The notes below the pieces were generated by a model, which saw nothing but the letters and a program-made list of their open reading frames with translations, did no database searches and was not told the origin of the DNA. Made by a program: the position numbers and the translations under genes. Source: Pseudomonas pisciculturae (lineage in GTDB: Bacteria > Pseudomonadota > Gammaproteobacteria > Pseudomonadales > Pseudomonadaceae). From it: a stretch of DNA of 64,000 bases. The DNA is taken from positions 1 to 64,000 of the forward strand of contig NZ_JACVZE010000001.1 in assembly GCF_015461805.1 (NCBI RefSeq), read 5' to 3'. Each line of letters begins with the position of its first letter. The first letter of the stretch is position 1. Shown here piece after piece: positions 55,930-64,000 of this stretch.

Positions 55930-56847
55930 CTACTCAAGTGATATATCCAGTTGTTTCATCCGGTAGTAGAGAGTGCGCTTGGCGACGCCAAGCTCTGCTG
56001 CCGCACTGTCGACTTTATAGGCATGGCGATGCAGTGACTCTTCAATCAAGGCTTTCTCTAAGTGTTGTAGGCGCGCCTTCAGGTTCATTTCCGTATGGGG
56101 CGCAGGGCTTAAGGGCAGTGGGGGCAAACCCAGCACGAAGCGCTTGGCAGCGGAGCGAAGCTCGCGGACATTGCCATGCCAGCGATGACAGAGCAGTTGC
56201 TGCAACAGCGTGCTGGCAGGTTTCGACACCGGGCATTTAAAGGCGTCGGCTTCATGTTTGATCATGTCGAGGAACAACGGAATGATGCGCTCCTGGCGCT
56301 CCCGCAAGGGGGGAAGCTGGATGCTGACAACATTGAGACGAAAATACAGATCACGCCGAAAGGCCCCCCGTTCCACCATATCGTGCAAGGAGTGCTGGGC
56401 GGAGGCGATGACGCGCATGTCCACCTGGATAAACCGCGTCGAGCCCAGGCGCTCAATGCCGCGGCACTCCAACACCCTTAACAATTTGGCTTGCAGCGGC
56501 AGCGGCATGCTGTCGATTTCATCGAGGTACAAAGTGCCCAAGTGGGCCGCTTCTACAAAGCCGGCCCGCGATTGCATCGCGCCGGTATAGGCGCCGCTGT
56601 TGACGCCGAACAATTGGCTTTCGGCAAGGGTTTCCGGTATGGCGGCACAGTTGACCGCGACGAAGTTTCCTTTGCGCCCGGATAAGCAATGTATCCGTTG
56701 CGCCAAGGTGTCCTTGCCCGTACCGGTTTCTCCGAGTAACAGCACGTCAATATTGAGCGGTGCCGTATTGTTGACAGTAGATTCGATGGAGGGGCAATCG
56801 ATAAAGGATATATCGGTAATGGGTATATTTTGATTAAGGGCCGACAT
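55930..56847 (-). CDS. hrpS: HrpR/HrpS-type sigma-54 enhancer-binding protein
   Basis: A 305-residue AAA+ activator of sigma-54 promoters without a receiver domain, as in HrpR/HrpS. Walker A reads GETGTGKD (39-46), the sigma-54 contact loop GAYTGA (85-90), and Walker B GTLYLDEID. The C-terminal Fis-type helix-turn-helix ends AAELGVAKRTLYYRMKQL. It should activate the hrpL sigma-54 promoter. P. syringae uses two such proteins in a heterohexamer; only one is present here. I chose ATG 56847; a TTG 15 bases upstream lacks a ribosome binding site. The rspR name may be used in this species group. Confidence 0.92.
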   Translation of the reverse strand: MSALNQNIPITDISFIDCPSIESTVNNTAPLNIDVLLLGETGTGKDTLAQRIHCLSGRKGNFVAVNCAAIPETLAESQLFGVNSGAYTGAMQSRAGFVEAAHLGTLYLDEIDSMPLPLQAKLLRVLECRGIERLGSTRFIQVDMRVIASAQHSLHDMVERGAFRRDLYFRLNVVSIQLPPLRERQERIIPLFLDMIKHEADAFKCPVSKPASTLLQQLLCHRWHGNVRELRSAAKRFVLGLPPLPLSPAPHTEMNLKARLQHLEKALIEESLHRHAYKVDSAAAELGVAKRTLYYRMKQLDISLE

Positions 56848-57137
56848 GTTGTTATCGCTCAACTACGAGTGTCACTACAGAGGGTGCACCAAGTAAAGCG
56901 AAAAACATCAACATTGTCATCGTGTTTGCAGCGAGGGTTTTAGACTCATGAACCTCAGTTGTGGAACTTTAAATAAGTGCAAGCGATGCTTTGGCGTAAA
57001 TGCGCTATCCAGCGTAAGGGGATTCTTAAAGGTTGATTGATTCGTTCGGTGGGCGCGCTATTTAGTGGGGTAAAGGTGTGTTTGGCACGCTGCATAACAG
57101 TGTATGCGGGTGTGTCGATGATTAAAACTGTGCGCAC
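56848..57137. other. Non-coding region between hrpS-like gene and ychF terminator
   Basis: AT-richer than the flanks. It must hold the promoter of the activator gene, but I see no convincing hrp box, sigma-54 or strong sigma-70 element and no credible coding frame. It forms the right border of the type III cluster. Confidence 0.6.
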
Positions 57138-57170
57138 AAAAAAGCCGATGCTGGGCATCGGCTTTTTTTG
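57138..57170 (-). terminator. ychF terminator
   Basis: AAAAAAGCCGATG, loop CTGG or similar, CATCGGCTTTTTTT: a bidirectional Rho-independent terminator just after the ychF stop. Confidence 0.88.
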
Positions 57171-57182
57171 TTACGGTAAGGC

Positions 57183-58283
57183 TTACACGTTGAAACGGAA
57201 GTGCATCACGTCGCCATCTTTAACGATGTATTCCTTGCCTTCCAGGCGCCATTTACCGGCTTCCTTGGCACCGGCTTCACCCTTGAACTGGATGAAGTCG
57301 TTATAGGCGATCACTTCAGCGCGGATAAAGCCTTTTTCGAAGTCGGTGTGGATCACGCCAGCAGCCTGCGGCGCGGTGGCGCCGACCTTGACGGTCCAGG
57401 CACGTACTTCTTCGACACCGGCAGTGAAGTAGGTTTGCAGATTGAGCATTTCGTAGCCGGCGCGGATCACGCGGTTCAGGCCAGGTTCTTCCAGGCCCAA
57501 GGCCTCAAGGAACATGTCTTTTTCTTCGCCGTCATCGAGCTCGGCAATTTCTGCTTCGATCTTGTTGCACACCGGCACCACGATGGCGCCTTCTTCGTCG
57601 GCGATAGCCTTGACCACGTCCAGCAGCGGGTTGTTCTCGAAGCCATCTTCCGCCACGTTGGCGATGTACATCACAGGCTTGGTGGTCAGCAGGTGGAAGC
57701 CTTTGATCACGGCCTTCTCGTCAACGCCCATGTTCTTCATCAGGCTGCGTGCAGGCTTGCCTTCGGTGAAGTGTGCGATCAGCTGTTCCAGCAGGCCTTT
57801 CTGGACCACTGCGTCCTTGTCGCCGCCTTTGGCGTTGCGCGCGACTTTCTGCAATTGCTTCTCGCAGCTGTCGAGGTCGGCGAAGATCAGTTCCAGGTCG
57901 ATGATCTCGATGTCGCGTTTCGGGTCGACGCTGTTGGAGACGTGAATCACGTTCTCGTCTTCAAAGCAGCGGACCACGTGGGCAATGGCATCGGTTTCAC
58001 GGATGTTGGCCAAAAATTTGTTACCCAGGCCTTCACCTTTCGAAGCACCGGCAACCAGGCCGGCGATGTCGACGAATTCCATGGTGGTCGGCAGGATGCG
58101 CTTTGGATTGACGATGGCTGCCAGGGCGTCCAGACGTGGGTCCGGCATCGGCACGATACCGCTGTTGGGCTCGATGGTGCAGAAGGGGAAGTTCTCCGCC
58201 GCAATACCGGACTTGGTCAGGGCGTTGAACAGGGTGGATTTGCCGACGTTGGGCAGGCCGACGATGCCGCAATTGAATCCCAT
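57183..58283 (-). CDS. ychF: YchF/Obg-family redox-regulated ATPase
   Basis: A 366-residue P-loop protein with the G1 motif [15 protein letters not shown] near the N-terminus, the G3 region [20 protein letters not shown], a coiled-coil insertion and a C-terminal TGS domain ending [13 protein letters not shown]. YchF binds ATP in preference to GTP and associates with ribosomes and stress responses. It directly follows pth, a conserved pair. Confidence 0.95.
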   Translation of the reverse strand: MGFNCGIVGLPNVGKSTLFNALTKSGIAAENFPFCTIEPNSGIVPMPDPRLDALAAIVNPKRILPTTMEFVDIAGLVAGASKGEGLGNKFLANIRETDAIAHVVRCFEDENVIHVSNSVDPKRDIEIIDLELIFADLDSCEKQLQKVARNAKGGDKDAVVQKGLLEQLIAHFTEGKPARSLMKNMGVDEKAVIKGFHLLTTKPVMYIANVAEDGFENNPLLDVVKAIADEEGAIVVPVCNKIEAEIAELDDGEEKDMFLEALGLEEPGLNRVIRAGYEMLNLQTYFTAGVEEVRAWTVKVGATAPQAAGVIHTDFEKGFIRAEVIAYNDFIQFKGEAGAKEAGKWRLEGKEYIVKDGDVMHFRFNV

Positions 58284-58304
58284 GGTGTTTCCCCTCGGTA
58301 AGAG

Positions 58305-58889
58305 TCAGGCCTTCTGGCTGTGCAGGTTTTTCATCGCGCGGTTCCATTCACCGGCGAAGATATCCGGCAGCACGCCGAGGGCAAAGTCGATGCTGGCATC
58401 GAGTTTTTCCTGTTCGGCGCGTGGCGCACGACCCAGGACGAAATTTGAAACCATACTGGCAACGCCTGGGTGGCCAATGCCGAGCCGCAGACGGTAGAAA
58501 TTATTCTGATTACCCAACTGCGCAATGATGTCGCGCAGGCCGTTGTGCCCGCCATGCCCGCCGCCCAGCTTAAGCTTGGCAACGCCGGGTGGCAGGTCCA
58601 GTTCGTCATGGGCCACCAGGATTTCTTCGGGTTTGATCCGGAAGAAACCCGCAAGCGCCGCGACAGCCTGGCCGCTGCGGTTCATGTAGGTGGTGGGAAT
58701 CAGCAGACGAACATCCTGACCCTGATGCGAGAAGCGCCCGGTCAGGCCAAAATATTTGCGATCGGCCACAAGGTTTACATTCTGCGCGTGGGCGATACGC
58801 TCAACAAAAAGGGCCCCCGCGTTATGCCGGGTCTGTTCGTATTCGGCGCCTGGATTTCCCAGGCCAACGATCAGTTTAATGGCAGTCAC
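58305..58889 (-). CDS. pth: Peptidyl-tRNA hydrolase
   Basis: A 194-residue hydrolase that releases peptides from peptidyl-tRNA dropped by ribosomes. Motifs are [17 protein letters not shown] (catalytic His in TRHN), the [11 protein letters not shown] region and [15 protein letters not shown] 58889 gives the family length and has AGGAAGG upstream; the longer frame is not supported. A perfect DnaA 9-mer lies in the leader at 58913-58921. Confidence 0.95.
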   Translation of the reverse strand: MTAIKLIVGLGNPGAEYEQTRHNAGALFVERIAHAQNVNLVADRKYFGLTGRFSHQGQDVRLLIPTTYMNRSGQAVAALAGFFRIKPEEILVAHDELDLPPGVAKLKLGGGHGGHNGLRDIIAQLGNQNNFYRLRLGIGHPGVASMVSNFVLGRAPRAEQEKLDASIDFALGVLPDIFAGEWNRAMKNLHSQKA

Positions 58890-59056
58890 GACAGGGGCCC
58901 TTCCTTTGGAGTTGTGGATAACATCGCCGACCTTGAGTGCGGCGAAAGTGGACAACACTACATCATTTACTCAAGAGTAAACGCCGCGTTATCGCCCGCT
59001 TTCTCGCTACGTTTCGGTCCGCGATGTTTCCTCAAGCTCCGGCAATACAGAGTGAA

Positions 59057-59656
59057 TTACTCTGCAGCGCCTTCTTCAGCTTCTGGAGCAACGCGTGGAG
59101 CGTGTACGTTTGCAACAGCTTTGTCATCACCGTGAGCCAGTGCAACGAACTCAACGCCTTTAGGCGCTTTGAGGTCGGACAGGTGAACGATTGCGCCGAT
59201 TTCCAGAGCCGACAGGTCGACTTCGATGAACTCAGGCAGATCTTTCGGCAGGCAAGTTACTTCGATTTCGTTCAGGACGTGCGAGATCTCGCCGCCTTTC
59301 TTAACCGGAGCTTCTTCACCAACAAAGTGCACAGGCACGATAGCGGTCAGTTTCTGGCCAGCTACGACGCGTACGAAGTCAGCGTGCAGTACGTGACCCT
59401 TGGACGGGTGACGTTGCAGAGCTTTGATGATTACGTTCTGCTTCTTGCCGCCAACGTTCAGTTCGATAACGTGGCTGTAGGCAGCATCGTTTTCGAGCAG
59501 TTTGGCGATTTCTTTGGCCAGCATGCTGATGGATTCAGGGGCTTTTTCGCCACCGTAAACTACAGCTGGAACCAGGCTTGCGAGACGACGCAGGCGGCGG
59601 CTCGCACCTTTCCCCAGGTCGGAACGCGCTTCAGCATTCAGAGTAAAATCGTTCAT
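59057..59656 (-). CDS. rplY: 50S ribosomal protein L25 (general stress protein Ctc type)
   Basis: A 199-residue L25 of the long TL5/CTC form: an N-terminal 5S rRNA-binding domain (about 1-95) plus a C-terminal beta domain and an acidic Ala/Glu tail ([10 protein letters not shown]). ATG 59656 has GGAG at good spacing. The prs terminator lies upstream, so it likely has its own promoter. Confidence 0.95.
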   Translation of the reverse strand: MNDFTLNAEARSDLGKGASRRLRRLASLVPAVVYGGEKAPESISMLAKEIAKLLENDAAYSHVIELNVGGKKQNVIIKALQRHPSKGHVLHADFVRVVAGQKLTAIVPVHFVGEEAPVKKGGEISHVLNEIEVTCLPKDLPEFIEVDLSALEIGAIVHLSDLKAPKGVEFVALAHGDDKAVANVHAPRVAPEAEEGAAE

Positions 59657-59721
59657 GTTGTATCTCCAAAATAACCACATTCGCCCCAGCGTTTGCGACC
59701 AGCGCTAAAGGCGATATGGGC

Positions 59722-59764
59722 AAAAAAGCCCCGCCCCAACACAATGCTGGGGCGGGGCGCTTTT
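59722..59764 (-). terminator. prs terminator
   Basis: On the minus strand a very GC-rich stem (GCCCCGCCCCA / TGGGGCGGGGC) is followed by TTTTTT, between prs and rplY. Confidence 0.85.
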
Positions 59765-59794
59765 CGTCAGTGAGGTGTACCGAAGGTTTGACCC

Positions 59795-60736
59795 TTAACG
59801 GAACATCGCGCTGATCGATTCTTCATTGCTGATGCGGCGAACCGCCTCGGCAACTACCGGTGCGATATCCAGTTGACGGATACGCGAACAGGCTTGAGCT
59901 GCTGCGGACAACGGGATGGTGTTAGTCACCACCAGTTCGTCCAGCATGGAGTTCTCGATGTTCTCGATCGCTCGGCCCGACAGCACAGGGTGTGTGCAGT
60001 AGGCGAAGACTTTTGCTGCACCGTGCTCTTTCAAGGCTTTCGCTGCGTGGCACAGGGTGCCGGCAGTGTCGACCATGTCATCAACCAGAATACAGGTACG
60101 CCCTTCGACATCACCGATGATATGCATCACTTCAGAGTGATTGGCTTTCTCACGGCGTTTGTCGATGATCCCGAGGTCCACGCCCAGGGATTTGGCAACG
60201 GCCCGTGCACGCACGACGCCACCAATGTCCGGGGACACGATCATCAGGTTTTCAAAGCGCTGGTCTTCGATGTCATCCACCAATACTGGCGAACCGTAGA
60301 TGTTATCTACTGGAATATCGAAGAACCCCTGGATTTGGTCAGCGTGCAGGTCAACCGTGAGAACACGATCGATACCTACCACGGTCAGCATGTCAGCGAC
60401 GACTTTCGCGCTGATAGCCACACGTGCAGAACGCGGACGGCGATCCTGACGGGCATAACCAAAGTAAGGGATTACAGCTGTGATTCGAGTCGCTGAGGAG
60501 CGGCGGAAGGCATCAGCCATCACGACGAGTTCCATCAGGTTATCGTTGGTCGGAGCGCAAGTCGGCTGAATAATGAAGACGTCTTTACCGCGGACGTTTT
60601 CATTGATCTCGGCTGTAATTTCGCCGTCGGAGAATTTACCGACAGAGATGTCACCGAGAGGGATATGCAGCTGACGTACAACACGCCGAGCCAGATCGGG
60701 GTTAGCATTCCCCGTAAAGACCATCATCTTGGACAC
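59795..60736 (-). CDS. prs: Ribose-phosphate pyrophosphokinase
   Basis: A 313-residue PRPP synthase that makes phosphoribosyl pyrophosphate from ribose 5-phosphate and ATP. Motifs are [20 protein letters not shown] near the N-terminus, [17 protein letters not shown] in the middle, and the PRPP-binding loop [14 protein letters not shown]. Translation starts at GTG 60736. tRNA-Gln lies just upstream. Confidence 0.96.
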   Translation of the reverse strand: MSKMMVFTGNANPDLARRVVRQLHIPLGDISVGKFSDGEITAEINENVRGKDVFIIQPTCAPTNDNLMELVVMADAFRRSSATRITAVIPYFGYARQDRRPRSARVAISAKVVADMLTVVGIDRVLTVDLHADQIQGFFDIPVDNIYGSPVLVDDIEDQRFENLMIVSPDIGGVVRARAVAKSLGVDLGIIDKRREKANHSEVMHIIGDVEGRTCILVDDMVDTAGTLCHAAKALKEHGAAKVFAYCTHPVLSGRAIENIENSMLDELVVTNTIPLSAAAQACSRIRQLDIAPVVAEAVRRISNEESISAMFR

Positions 60737-60781
60737 GCGCAGTACCTAGAGGCTGAGGGTAACCTGGATGAGTATAGAAAA

Positions 60782-60856
60782 TGGCAGGGGCGGCTGGATT
60801 CGAACCAACGCATGGCAGGATCAAAACCTGCTGCCTTACCGCTTGGCGACGCCCCT
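60782..60856 (-). tRNA. tRNA-Gln (anticodon TTG)
   Basis: A 75-nt cloverleaf with acceptor AGGGGCG/CGCCCCT, anticodon stem GCAGG/CCTGC with loop TTTTGAT, TPsiC sequence GGTTCGAATCC and encoded CCA. It lies between ispE and prs, the usual Pseudomonas order. Confidence 0.95.
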
Positions 60857-60893
60857 GTATCTGTTGCAACGAGTGCCTAACACTCGGTTCCTT

Positions 60894-61745
60894 TTAGAGC
60901 AGACTTTGCAGCTTGCGATGCAACATCGAAACGTTGCTTCCCTTTGCTACAAACCCTGTAAGGGTCTCTGTAAGAAGGGCCGAGACTTTATCAGCTTCAG
61001 CTTTGCTTGGGAAGCCCCCAAACACACAACTTCCAGTTCCGGTTAATTTTGCTTCGGTAAAATTACCTAACAAATTCAAAGCGTTACGTACCTCTGGATA
61101 ACGCCTTGCTACAACCGGTAAGCAGTCATTTCGACTGTTTCCCTTGGGAACGGGGCGCACTTTAATGGGATCAGAGTTACGTGTCAACAACGGATCTGAA
61201 AAAATTTCTGCTGTACTTACAGATACTTGCGGCACAAGCACGACATACCACGGCTCTTCGGGCTCTACAGGGGTCAATATTTCGCCGACACCCTCAGCAA
61301 AAGCGGCGTGTCCGCGTACGAAAACCGGCACATCAGCGCCTAGTGTAAGGCCCAGCGCTGCGAGGCGATCATGGTCCCAACCCAGCTGCCACAAGTGATT
61401 CAGACCCAGCAGTGTGGTGGCGGCATTTGAGCTGCCGCCACCGATACCACCGCCCATGGGCAGGATTTTATCGATCCAGATGTCGATGCCGAGCGAACTT
61501 GCGGATTGTTCCTGAAGTTTTTTCGCCGCCTTCACGATCAGGTTGCTGTCGTGGGGCACGCCTTCGAATTCGGTGTGCAGCTTGATCACGCCATCGTCAC
61601 GTACGGCGAAGGTCAGCTCATCGCCGTAATCGAGAAATTGAAACAGCGTCTGCAACTCGTGGTAGCCGTCTTCACGGCGACCCAGAATGTGCAGCATCAA
61701 ATTGAGCTTTGCGGGGGAGGGCAGGGTCAGGCGTTCTACGGTCAC
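60894..61745 (-). CDS. ispE: 4-diphosphocytidyl-2-C-methyl-D-erythritol kinase
   Basis: A 283-residue GHMP kinase of the MEP isoprenoid pathway. Motifs are [20 protein letters not shown] near the N-terminus, the ATP-binding loop [17 protein letters not shown], and the C-terminal [10 protein letters not shown]. Translation starts at GTG 61745, one base after the lolB stop, so the two are coupled. Confidence 0.95.
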   Translation of the reverse strand: MTVERLTLPSPAKLNLMLHILGRREDGYHELQTLFQFLDYGDELTFAVRDDGVIKLHTEFEGVPHDSNLIVKAAKKLQEQSASSLGIDIWIDKILPMGGGIGGGSSNAATTLLGLNHLWQLGWDHDRLAALGLTLGADVPVFVRGHAAFAEGVGEILTPVEPEEPWYVVLVPQVSVSTAEIFSDPLLTRNSDPIKVRPVPKGNSRNDCLPVVARRYPEVRNALNLLGNFTEAKLTGTGSCVFGGFPSKAEADKVSALLTETLTGFVAKGSNVSMLHRKLQSLL

Positions 61746-61746
61746 G

Positions 61747-62364
61747 TTATTGCCCCAACTTGCGAGGTTGCCAGTCCTTGATCACCAGCGTGACGTCAAG
61801 GTCGGTGCCATGCAGCTTGATGCGCTCGGGCAGCCAATAACCGCTTTGTTCTACGTAGCTCAAATACTCGACCTGCCAGCCATCCTGCTCAAGGGTGGCC
61901 AGGCGGCTGTCACCGTTGAGGCCCAGGCGACTTTTGCTGTCGGGCGCTGGCAAGCCGCGCACCCACCACACAAGGTGGGATACCGGCAGTTTCCAGCCGA
62001 TCTGTTCTTCCAGCAGCGCTTCCGGGGAGGTCGCCTCGTAGCGGCCCTGATTGGCCACTTCCAGGCTCACTTGCCCAGGTCGACCGGTCAGGCGCGCCGC
62101 GCCGCGCCCCAGCGGGCCAGAGAGGCGAATGTCGTAGTAGTCCTGGCGTTGCAGCCAGAACAAGGTGCCGCTGCCGGAATCTTTCGGCGCGCGTACTCCC
62201 ACTTTGCCTTCGATCTGCCAGCCGTCGATGCTGCTGAGCTGGTCCTTGTGCTGTTTCCATTGCGCCGGGTTGCCCTGGCCTTCAACGGATTCACGGGCAC
62301 CGAAGCCCGCACAACCGGCGAGCAGGGCGATAAGACTGAACACTACAACGTGGCGCAAGAACAT
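61747..62364 (-). CDS. lolB: LolB, outer-membrane lipoprotein receptor
   Basis: A 205-residue lipoprotein that accepts lipoproteins from LolA and inserts them in the outer membrane. Lipobox LLAGC with Cys18; the body has the LolB pattern [18 protein letters not shown] and [11 protein letters not shown]. Between the TPR gene and ispE, as in other gammaproteobacteria. Confidence 0.93.
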   Translation of the reverse strand: MFLRHVVVFSLIALLAGCAGFGARESVEGQGNPAQWKQHKDQLSSIDGWQIEGKVGVRAPKDSGSGTLFWLQRQDYYDIRLSGPLGRGAARLTGRPGQVSLEVANQGRYEATSPEALLEEQIGWKLPVSHLVWWVRGLPAPDSKSRLGLNGDSRLATLEQDGWQVEYLSYVEQSGYWLPERIKLHGTDLDVTLVIKDWQPRKLGQ

Positions 62365-62368
62365 AAGC

Positions 62369-64000
62369 TTAAAGGGTCTCGGAACCGGTCAGGCGCTTGA
62401 TGGTGCCGCGCAGGATGGGGCTTTCGGGTTGTTCCTTGAGGAATTTTTCCCAGATTTGTCGCGCTTCGCGCTGCTTGCCATTGGCCCACAGCACTTCACC
62501 CAGGTGGGCGGCGACTTCCTGGTCGGGGAAGCGTTCCAGTGCCTGGCGCAGCAAGCGCTCGGCTTCGTCCAGGTTGCCCAGGCGGTAATTCACCCAGCCC
62601 AGACTGTCGAGTACAGCGGGGTCTTCCGGGTTGAGCTTGTGGGCTTGTTCGATCAATACCTTGGCTTCGTCATAGCGCGTGGTGCGGTCAGACAAGGTGT
62701 AGCCCAAGGCATTGAGGGCCATGGCGTTATCCGGGTCGCGCTTGATGATCAGGCGCAGGTCTTTTTCCATCTGCGCCAGGTCATTGCGTTTTTCCGCCTG
62801 CATGGCGCGGGTGTAGAGCAGGTTCAAATCGTCGGGGAATTGCAACAAGGCTTGTTGCAGCAATTTCCAGGCGCGCTCGCCCTGATTGTTGGCCGACAAG
62901 GTCTCGGCCTGAATCAGGTAAAGCTGGATCGCGTAATCCGGTTCAGCGTCCCGCGCCGCCGTCAGGCGCTTTTCTGCCTCATCGGTGCGGCCGTTGCTCA
63001 TCAGGATATCGGCCTGGCGCAATTGGGCTGGCAGGTAGTCATTGCCGGGGCCGACCTGGGCGTATTCGAGCAGGGCGGCCTGCGGGTCGTTTTTCTCTTC
63101 AGCAATGCGGCCCAGGTTCAGGTGCGCCGAGTCCACATGGCTTTCGCGCTGGATCAGCTCTTCAAGGTAACCCTTGGCCTCGTCCCAGGCCTTGGCTTCC
63201 AGGCACACCAGCGCCAGGGAGTAACGCAGTTCGTCGTCGTCCGGGTATTGCTGGACCAGGTTGGCGAACTGCACTTTGGCGTCCTCCATGCGGTCCTGCT
63301 CTACCAACATGCGCGCATAGGTGAGGCGCAGGCGTTTGTCTTCCGGGTACTTCTTGATGCTTTTTTCCAGCAGCGGGATCGCTTCCTTGCCGCGATTGAG
63401 GTTTTGCAGCAGGCGGGCGCGCAGCAGGATCGGCGCGATTTCGCCTTCTTCCGGCGGGTTCTGCTCCAGCAACTTGAGCGCGGCATCCGCTTCATCGTCC
63501 TGTTGCAGCAGCAGCGCCTTGCCGAAAATCAGCTGGCTGTTCTTGGGGTGCTTTTGCAGCAGGCGATCAAAACTCTTCATCAGGCCATTGCGGGTGTCCT
63601 GATCGGTGTCGGCGGCCGACAGCGCGAGGAAGTCGAAATGGGTGTCGCCCTTGCCCTGCAAAACCTTCTCCATATAGACCATGGAGTCGTCATAGCGCCC
63701 GGCACGGGCCAGTTGAATGGCCGCCGCACGCTGCGCTTCGAGGTCGTCCGGCGCGTTTTTCGCCCAAATCAGCGACGTGTCCAGCGCGGCCTGGTCGGCC
63801 CCCAGGTACTCGGCGATGCGAAACGCCCGCTCGGAAATCCCCGGGTCCTGGGTGTTGATGGCCTGGGTCACGTAGTTATCCAGGGCAATATCGAAACGAT
63901 TGCGCTGGCCGGCCAGCTCTGCACTGAGCAGGCTGAACACCGTTTCTTCACTGAACGAGGAATAAACCTTGGGCTTTTCAGGGGCGGGAGTGTTGTCTTC
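62369..64000 (-). CDS. TPR-repeat protein (partial, runs off right edge)
   Basis: The visible 543 residues are a run of tetratricopeptide repeats (for example [20 protein letters not shown]). The frame stays open to the last base of the window, so the N-terminus, probably with a lipoprotein signal, lies beyond. It sits directly upstream of lolB, four bases away, as does a TPR protein in other Pseudomonas. It probably serves as a scaffold in the envelope, but the partner is unknown. Confidence 0.88.
   Translation of the reverse strand, partial: EDNTPAPEKPKVYSSFSEETVFSLLSAELAGQRNRFDIALDNYVTQAINTQDPGISERAFRIAEYLGADQAALDTSLIWAKNAPDDLEAQRAAAIQLARAGRYDDSMVYMEKVLQGKGDTHFDFLALSAADTDQDTRNGLMKSFDRLLQKHPKNSQLIFGKALLLQQDDEADAALKLLEQNPPEEGEIAPILLRARLLQNLNRGKEAIPLLEKSIKKYPEDKRLRLTYARMLVEQDRMEDAKVQFANLVQQYPDDDELRYSLALVCLEAKAWDEAKGYLEELIQRESHVDSAHLNLGRIAEEKNDPQAALLEYAQVGPGNDYLPAQLRQADILMSNGRTDEAEKRLTAARDAEPDYAIQLYLIQAETLSANNQGERAWKLLQQALLQFPDDLNLLYTRAMQAEKRNDLAQMEKDLRLIIKRDPDNAMALNALGYTLSDRTTRYDEAKVLIEQAHKLNPEDPAVLDSLGWVNYRLGNLDEAERLLRQALERFPDQEVAAHLGEVLWANGKQREARQIWEKFLKEQPESPILRGTIKRLTGSETL

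Noticed and set aside
57082-57096. TTGGCACGCTGCATA as a sigma-54 promoter
   Set aside because: GG and GC are separated by six bases rather than ten, and it points away from the activator gene.
58913-58921. Perfect DnaA 9-mer in the pth leader
   Set aside because: A single site; weaker case than the paired sites near 9118-9194, so noted only under pth.

Overview
The window looks like a chromosomal segment of a fluorescent pseudomonad, most likely the Pseudomonas fluorescens group. The evidence is a Pseudomonas-type 5S rRNA, four Pseudomonas-style REP palindromes (GTGGGAGC and GTGGCGAG types), a MksBEF condensin operon, a pseudomonad-type long DNA polymerase III psi subunit, and a Hrp1-class type III secretion cluster like the rsp/rsc cluster known from this group. 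No phage, transposase, integrase or CRISPR array was seen.

Layout. 1-422: 3' end of a 23S rRNA gene, 5S rRNA and terminator. 529-4094: a PqiA/PqiA/PqiB envelope lipid-transport operon with a split PqiA and a six-MCE-domain PqiB. 4247-9058 (minus): mksF-mksE-mksB, diverging from holD-rimI (9207-10437) across a spacer with two perfect DnaA boxes. 10572-20264: accessory metabolism, with a small acidic protein, beta-carbonic anhydrase, a SET-domain protein, a secreted protein, a TAT-exported phosphoesterase, an AtoE-type short-chain fatty acid transporter, an MHS-type MFS permease and a GntP permease. 20505-28037: a heavy-metal efflux locus, czcCBA converging on czcRS. 28038-36073: a probable small-RNA or leader region, a DUF2790 protein followed by a 30-codon ORF, a PAS-domain chemoreceptor, a flavin-reductase-like protein, LysR/MFS and AraC/LysE divergent pairs, and ddl. 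36274-38317: gamma-glutamyltransferase and tRNA-Met.

38542-56847 is an apparently intact type III secretion system. The ECF sigma factor HrpL diverges from hrpJ-hrcV-hrpQ-hrcN-hrpO-hrpP-hrcQ-hrcR-hrcS-hrcT-hrcU. Two minus-strand operons converge on it: hrpA-hrpB-hrcJ-hrpD-hrpE and hrpF-hrpG-hrcC-hrpT-hrpV. One sigma-54 enhancer-binding protein of the HrpR/HrpS type closes the cluster. I can read the regulatory chain from the DNA: the activator acts on a sigma-54 promoter with an adjoining IHF site in front of hrpL, and HrpL then acts on three hrp boxes (GGAACC-N16-CCACnnA) in front of hrpJ, hrpF and hrpA. The cluster contains no harpin, translocator or effector gene.

57183-64000 (all minus) is a conserved housekeeping block: ychF, pth, rplY, prs, tRNA-Gln, ispE, lolB and a TPR protein cut by the right edge. 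The type III cluster lies exactly between tRNA-Met and ychF, which (from memory of the P. aeruginosa map) are neighbours in that species, so it behaves as an insertion.

The most interesting observations are the internal translation start inside the fused hrcQ, the DnaA boxes between the condensin and polymerase-psi operons, the terminated non-coding region upstream of czcR, the small ORF fused by stop/start overlap to the DUF2790 gene, and the effector-free secretion island with a single activator.
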